Origin: Paulinella micropora
Lineage: Eukaryota; Cercozoa; Imbricatea; Euglyphida; Paulinellidae
NCBI GenBank assembly: GCA_019918135.1
Contig: WBZZ01006551.1
Span: 186,001-250,000 of the forward strand
DNA: 64,000 nt
Direction: 5' to 3'
The notes beneath the pieces are model-generated. The model did no database searches and was not told where the DNA came from. It saw only the letters and a list, made by a program, of their open reading frames with translations. Each line of letters opens with the position of its first letter. Positions within the stretch are counted from its first letter, which is position 1. Shown piece by piece: positions 61,668 to 64,000 of this stretch. A program made the position numbers and the translations under genes.

Positions 61668-62455
61668 GTGGTGAGCTCGATAAAAGAAGACCCGAGTGGG
61701 GTTATTTAAAGCTCAACCCTTAAAAAAGCATAAACATGTACGCCGCCAGGAACCCAACAACAATAACATAGCAGCCAGGAACCCAACAACAATAACATAG
61801 CAGCCAGGAACCCAACAACAATAACATAGCAGCCAGGAACCCAACAACAATAACATAGCTTCCGTAACCAGCCTTCAGGAACCCGCCTCAGTTACCCGCC
61901 CCCGTAACCAGGCCAGAGACGTGACGTACTATGCATCATTGAGGTGTCGTGGCAAGCCACCCTGCGTCCGATAGAAGCTACAAAAGAGTAATCTACCGAG
62001 AACACTAAGTGACAGGCCCGGTCACATGCACCCAACACGTCCCGACCCTCCGCCAGAGCATCCCCATGGCATCCGCAAAGTGAGCACGAGGGGTTCTGGG
62101 AGAGAGGGTGAGTCAGGAGCCCCGCGTCCAGGCAGTCGCTACTGTGGCAGTTGAGTGATTTCAAGGCTTGTGGAAATGTGTGGGGCCTGTCGCCATCATA
62201 CCCACTCATACCGACAGTAGTTTAGTTAACCAACCTGTCCAGTGACCCACTGAGCCCAACCCCCTCCCTCAGATAACCCCCACCCCCCGCACCCCGAGTG
62301 ATACCAGAGGCCACCCCGAGCCAAGAGCCGTGAGCGTGGTGAGAGAGCTTCTCTCAGTAAAAGTTTCCGTCTCATGAATCAGTGGAGCACTGATTATGTA
62401 CCCCTCATAACAAGCTGCCAACGGCCCCAACCCCGCCGTGTGGCGGTGACACCCA
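61668..62455 (-). repeat. LINE-upstream module, copy 2
   Basis: Diverged second copy of the 60637-61260 module, offset about 1.03 kb, with a 29-bp minisatellite inserted near its start on the plus strand. Confidence 0.75.
61746..61861. repeat. 29-bp tandem repeat, four copies
   Basis: Unit CCAGGAACCCAACAACAATA plus ACATAGCAG, starting at 61746, 61775, 61804 and 61833 with exact 29-bp period. Confidence 0.95.
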
Positions 62456-62476
62456 ACCATGTATTGGTGCCCCCCA

Positions 62477-62533
<57 letters not shown>

Positions 62534-62588
62534 CATGATAATAATAATCATGATAAGAATCATTATCATGGTAATAATCATGATCATG

Positions 62589-62629
<41 letters not shown>
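62477..62629. repeat. (AAT)n microsatellite with a CATGATAATAATCATG palindrome
   Basis: AAT triplets with interspersed ATCATGATAATAATCATG words (62533-62592) that are self-complementary; the tail of the type 3 copy at 62630 in minus orientation. Confidence 0.9.
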
Positions 62630-62630
<1 letters not shown>

Positions 62631-62678
62631 GGCTTCCTCAGACTATAGCATCAGATCCAGATCCTGGACATGTGCCTC

Positions 62679-62682
<4 letters not shown>
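62630..62682 (-). mobile_element. Type 3 retroposon fragment
   Basis: Reverse complement of the fragment at 54635-54685, including GGAGGCACATGTCCAGGATC, flanked by (AAT)n. Confidence 0.7.
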
Positions 62683-62723
<41 letters not shown>

Positions 62724-62746
62724 TAATAACAATAATAATAATAATT

Positions 62747-63237
62747 ACTATATCTGAGGCGTACTGATGCAGCTAATGGCATATCCTCAACGGACATAAG
62801 CCTCCAATACCCTTGTTCGAGGTCCTCCACCCCCCCGTGTCAGTCTCTCGCCTGATGATCGGGGCCACCGATGGAGCTCCTGAGGGCAAGACTGCACTAA
62901 GCCGAGGTTATTCCGCAGTCCCAGCAACCTCTTGCAAGACGTCACCGAATGTGGAAGTGCATACACCAAGCACGGTTGCTAGAGCTGCCTCGAAACCCCA
63001 CCCATAACAATCTGGTGTCTGCTGGGTCCTGGGCTATCAACCAGCATATGCGGAGTTTAAGATCTTTTACGCGCGCAACGACCCTTCTCCCCAGCATCTA
63101 CCACCAAAGGGTTATGAGTTGGCGTCACAGTTTAACGCCTTGAGGCCATTGGGCTGGAACTCTGTTTAGCAAGTGTGACTAGGTTTCTTCATCGGGATTT
63201 CCCTCAAATATGTCACAGTCAACACTCCAAGGCAGAA
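62747..63237 (-). mobile_element. Type 4 short retroposon, copy b
   Basis: Reverse complement of 52841-53346 over its full length with moderate divergence; 3' end GGAGGCTTATGTCCG followed (minus strand) by an ATT tail. Confidence 0.8.
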
Positions 63238-63356
63238 ATAATAATAATAATAATAATAATAACAGTAATGATAGTAATAATAGTAATAATAGTAATAATA
63301 ATAATAATAATAATGATAACAATAACAATAATAATAATAATAATAATATATTATAT

Positions 63357-63400
<44 letters not shown>
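63238..63400. repeat. (AAT)n then (AT)n microsatellite
   Basis: Tail of type 2 copy c: (AT)n at 63353-63401 and (AAT)n with AGT interruptions before it. Confidence 0.95.
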
Positions 63401-63404
<4 letters not shown>

Positions 63405-63861
63405 ATCTGTCATGGCTGAGCCCGAGGGCCATGCGCCTCCCTCGACCCAACAGGGACTACAGTGAGCATAATAAGGAGGGAAGAGTAACCATCCTGCATA
63501 GAAAGCCCCAAAAGGAAGTCCCTACTACCCGCACAGTGTCGGGTACCTTGCAGGAAATCAACTACAAATTATTGATCTTCCCCGCGTGAGAGCTCCACGA
63601 GACTGGGTAGGTCCCGCATAGAGGTACTCACAGGGGTAGCAGACATTTCATGCGGTCTGCCAGCGCATGAAGACGTTTGGCGGTAAGTGTCTGGGGCGCC
63701 TCGAAACCCGTCACCACCCCTAGATCTCGGGATGTATATACCCCTTTGACCCCACGTGGTGTATGTCTTATCAGAACAACACAACAACATAGCCTCGGAA
63801 CCAGTGGGAAGAGGCCCAACCAGCTCCTCTTCCCGTGGGGTGCCATACTGTGCACCCTCCA
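63401..63861 (-). mobile_element. Type 2 short retroposon, copy c, contracted array
   Basis: Reverse complement of type 2 but about 160 bp shorter, because only one or two GGTTCCGAGGCTATG units remain of the internal array. 3' end GGAGGCGCATGGCCCTCGGG then an (AT)n and ATT tail. Confidence 0.8.
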
Positions 63862-63874
63862 TAATAATAATAAC

Positions 63875-63931
<57 letters not shown>
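63862..63931. repeat. (AAT)n microsatellite
   Basis: Triplet tract between type 2 copy c and the SINE at the right edge. Confidence 0.95.
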
Positions 63932-63932
<1 letters not shown>

Positions 63933-64000
63933 GTGCTTCTCTGTCAATGGCTGATGCAAATCTGCACATGCGCCTCCATCGTCTCACCCGTGAGGGGAGT
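63932..64000 (-). mobile_element. Type 1 SINE, cut by the window edge
   Basis: 3' end of a minus-strand copy (AGTGCTTCTCTGTCAATGGC ... GTCTCACCCGTGAGGGGAGT) continuing beyond the window. Confidence 0.85.

Overview
The window looks like a eukaryotic chromosome segment with two unlike halves. From about 1 to 38.7 kb it is GC-rich, gene-dense, almost intronless, with genes on both strands and spacers full of G/C or A/T homopolymers and CA/TG minisatellites. Its genes are of the kind carried by large nucleocytoplasmic DNA viruses: an RNA polymerase second-largest subunit (RPB2), an mRNA-capping guanylyltransferase, a BRO-like/HNH fusion, F-box paralogs, kelch, RING, FkbM-type methyltransferase, a DUF285 surface protein, a mucin-like type I glycoprotein and several orphan membrane proteins. 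Many genes carry frameshifts, and some gene families have paralogs that are both broken. I read this as an endogenous, decaying copy of a large dsDNA virus, with the caveat that several frameshifts fall in homopolymers and could be sequence errors.

Layout: 0-1 kb, tandem hairpin repeats; 1.5-2.0 kb, small orphan gene; 2.2-6.2 kb (-), RPB2; 6.2-7.3 kb, two orphan ORFs; 7.4-9.2 kb (-), capping enzyme; 9.7-10.5 kb, seven-helix membrane protein; 11.2-13.4 kb, mucin-like glycoprotein; 13.7-16.4 kb (-), large orphan; 17.0-17.9 kb, DUF285 protein; 18.3-20.6 kb, CA and TG arrays; 20.7-21.5 kb, F-box 1; 21.8-22.5 kb, hairpin repeats again; 22.6-23.5 kb, FkbM methyltransferase; 23.7-24.6 kb (-), kelch; 25.0-26.0 kb (-), orphan; 26.1-27.9 kb, arrays; 28.2-30.0 kb, F-box 2 and 3; 30.4-31.9 kb, BRO/HNH; 32.4-34.1 kb, broken pair of secreted membrane proteins; 34.5-36.3 kb, RING protein; 36.5-37.3 kb (-), orphan; 37.5-38.7 kb, arrays.

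From about 38.8 to 45.2 kb lies a decayed Ty3/Gypsy retroelement (protease, reverse transcriptase, RNase H, DD35E integrase, C-terminal extension), followed to 47.9 kb by two unusual ORFs. An AT-rich, gene-free stretch (48.0-49.4 kb) contains a 159-bp near-perfect palindrome. From 49.4 kb onward the sequence is ordinary host DNA: simple repeats, one candidate host exon (51.0 kb), and a dense mosaic of short retroposons inserted into one another's (ATT)n tails, plus a degenerate APE-type LINE (55.8-60.6 kb, minus strand) with duplicated upstream modules. The short retroposons and the LINE share a 3' motif (consensus GGAGGCNCATG) shortly before the (ATT)n tail. This suggests one LINE machinery mobilising several families into ATT microsatellites. 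The SINE/LINE style and Kozak context suggest an invertebrate-like animal host, but the sequence does not settle the species.
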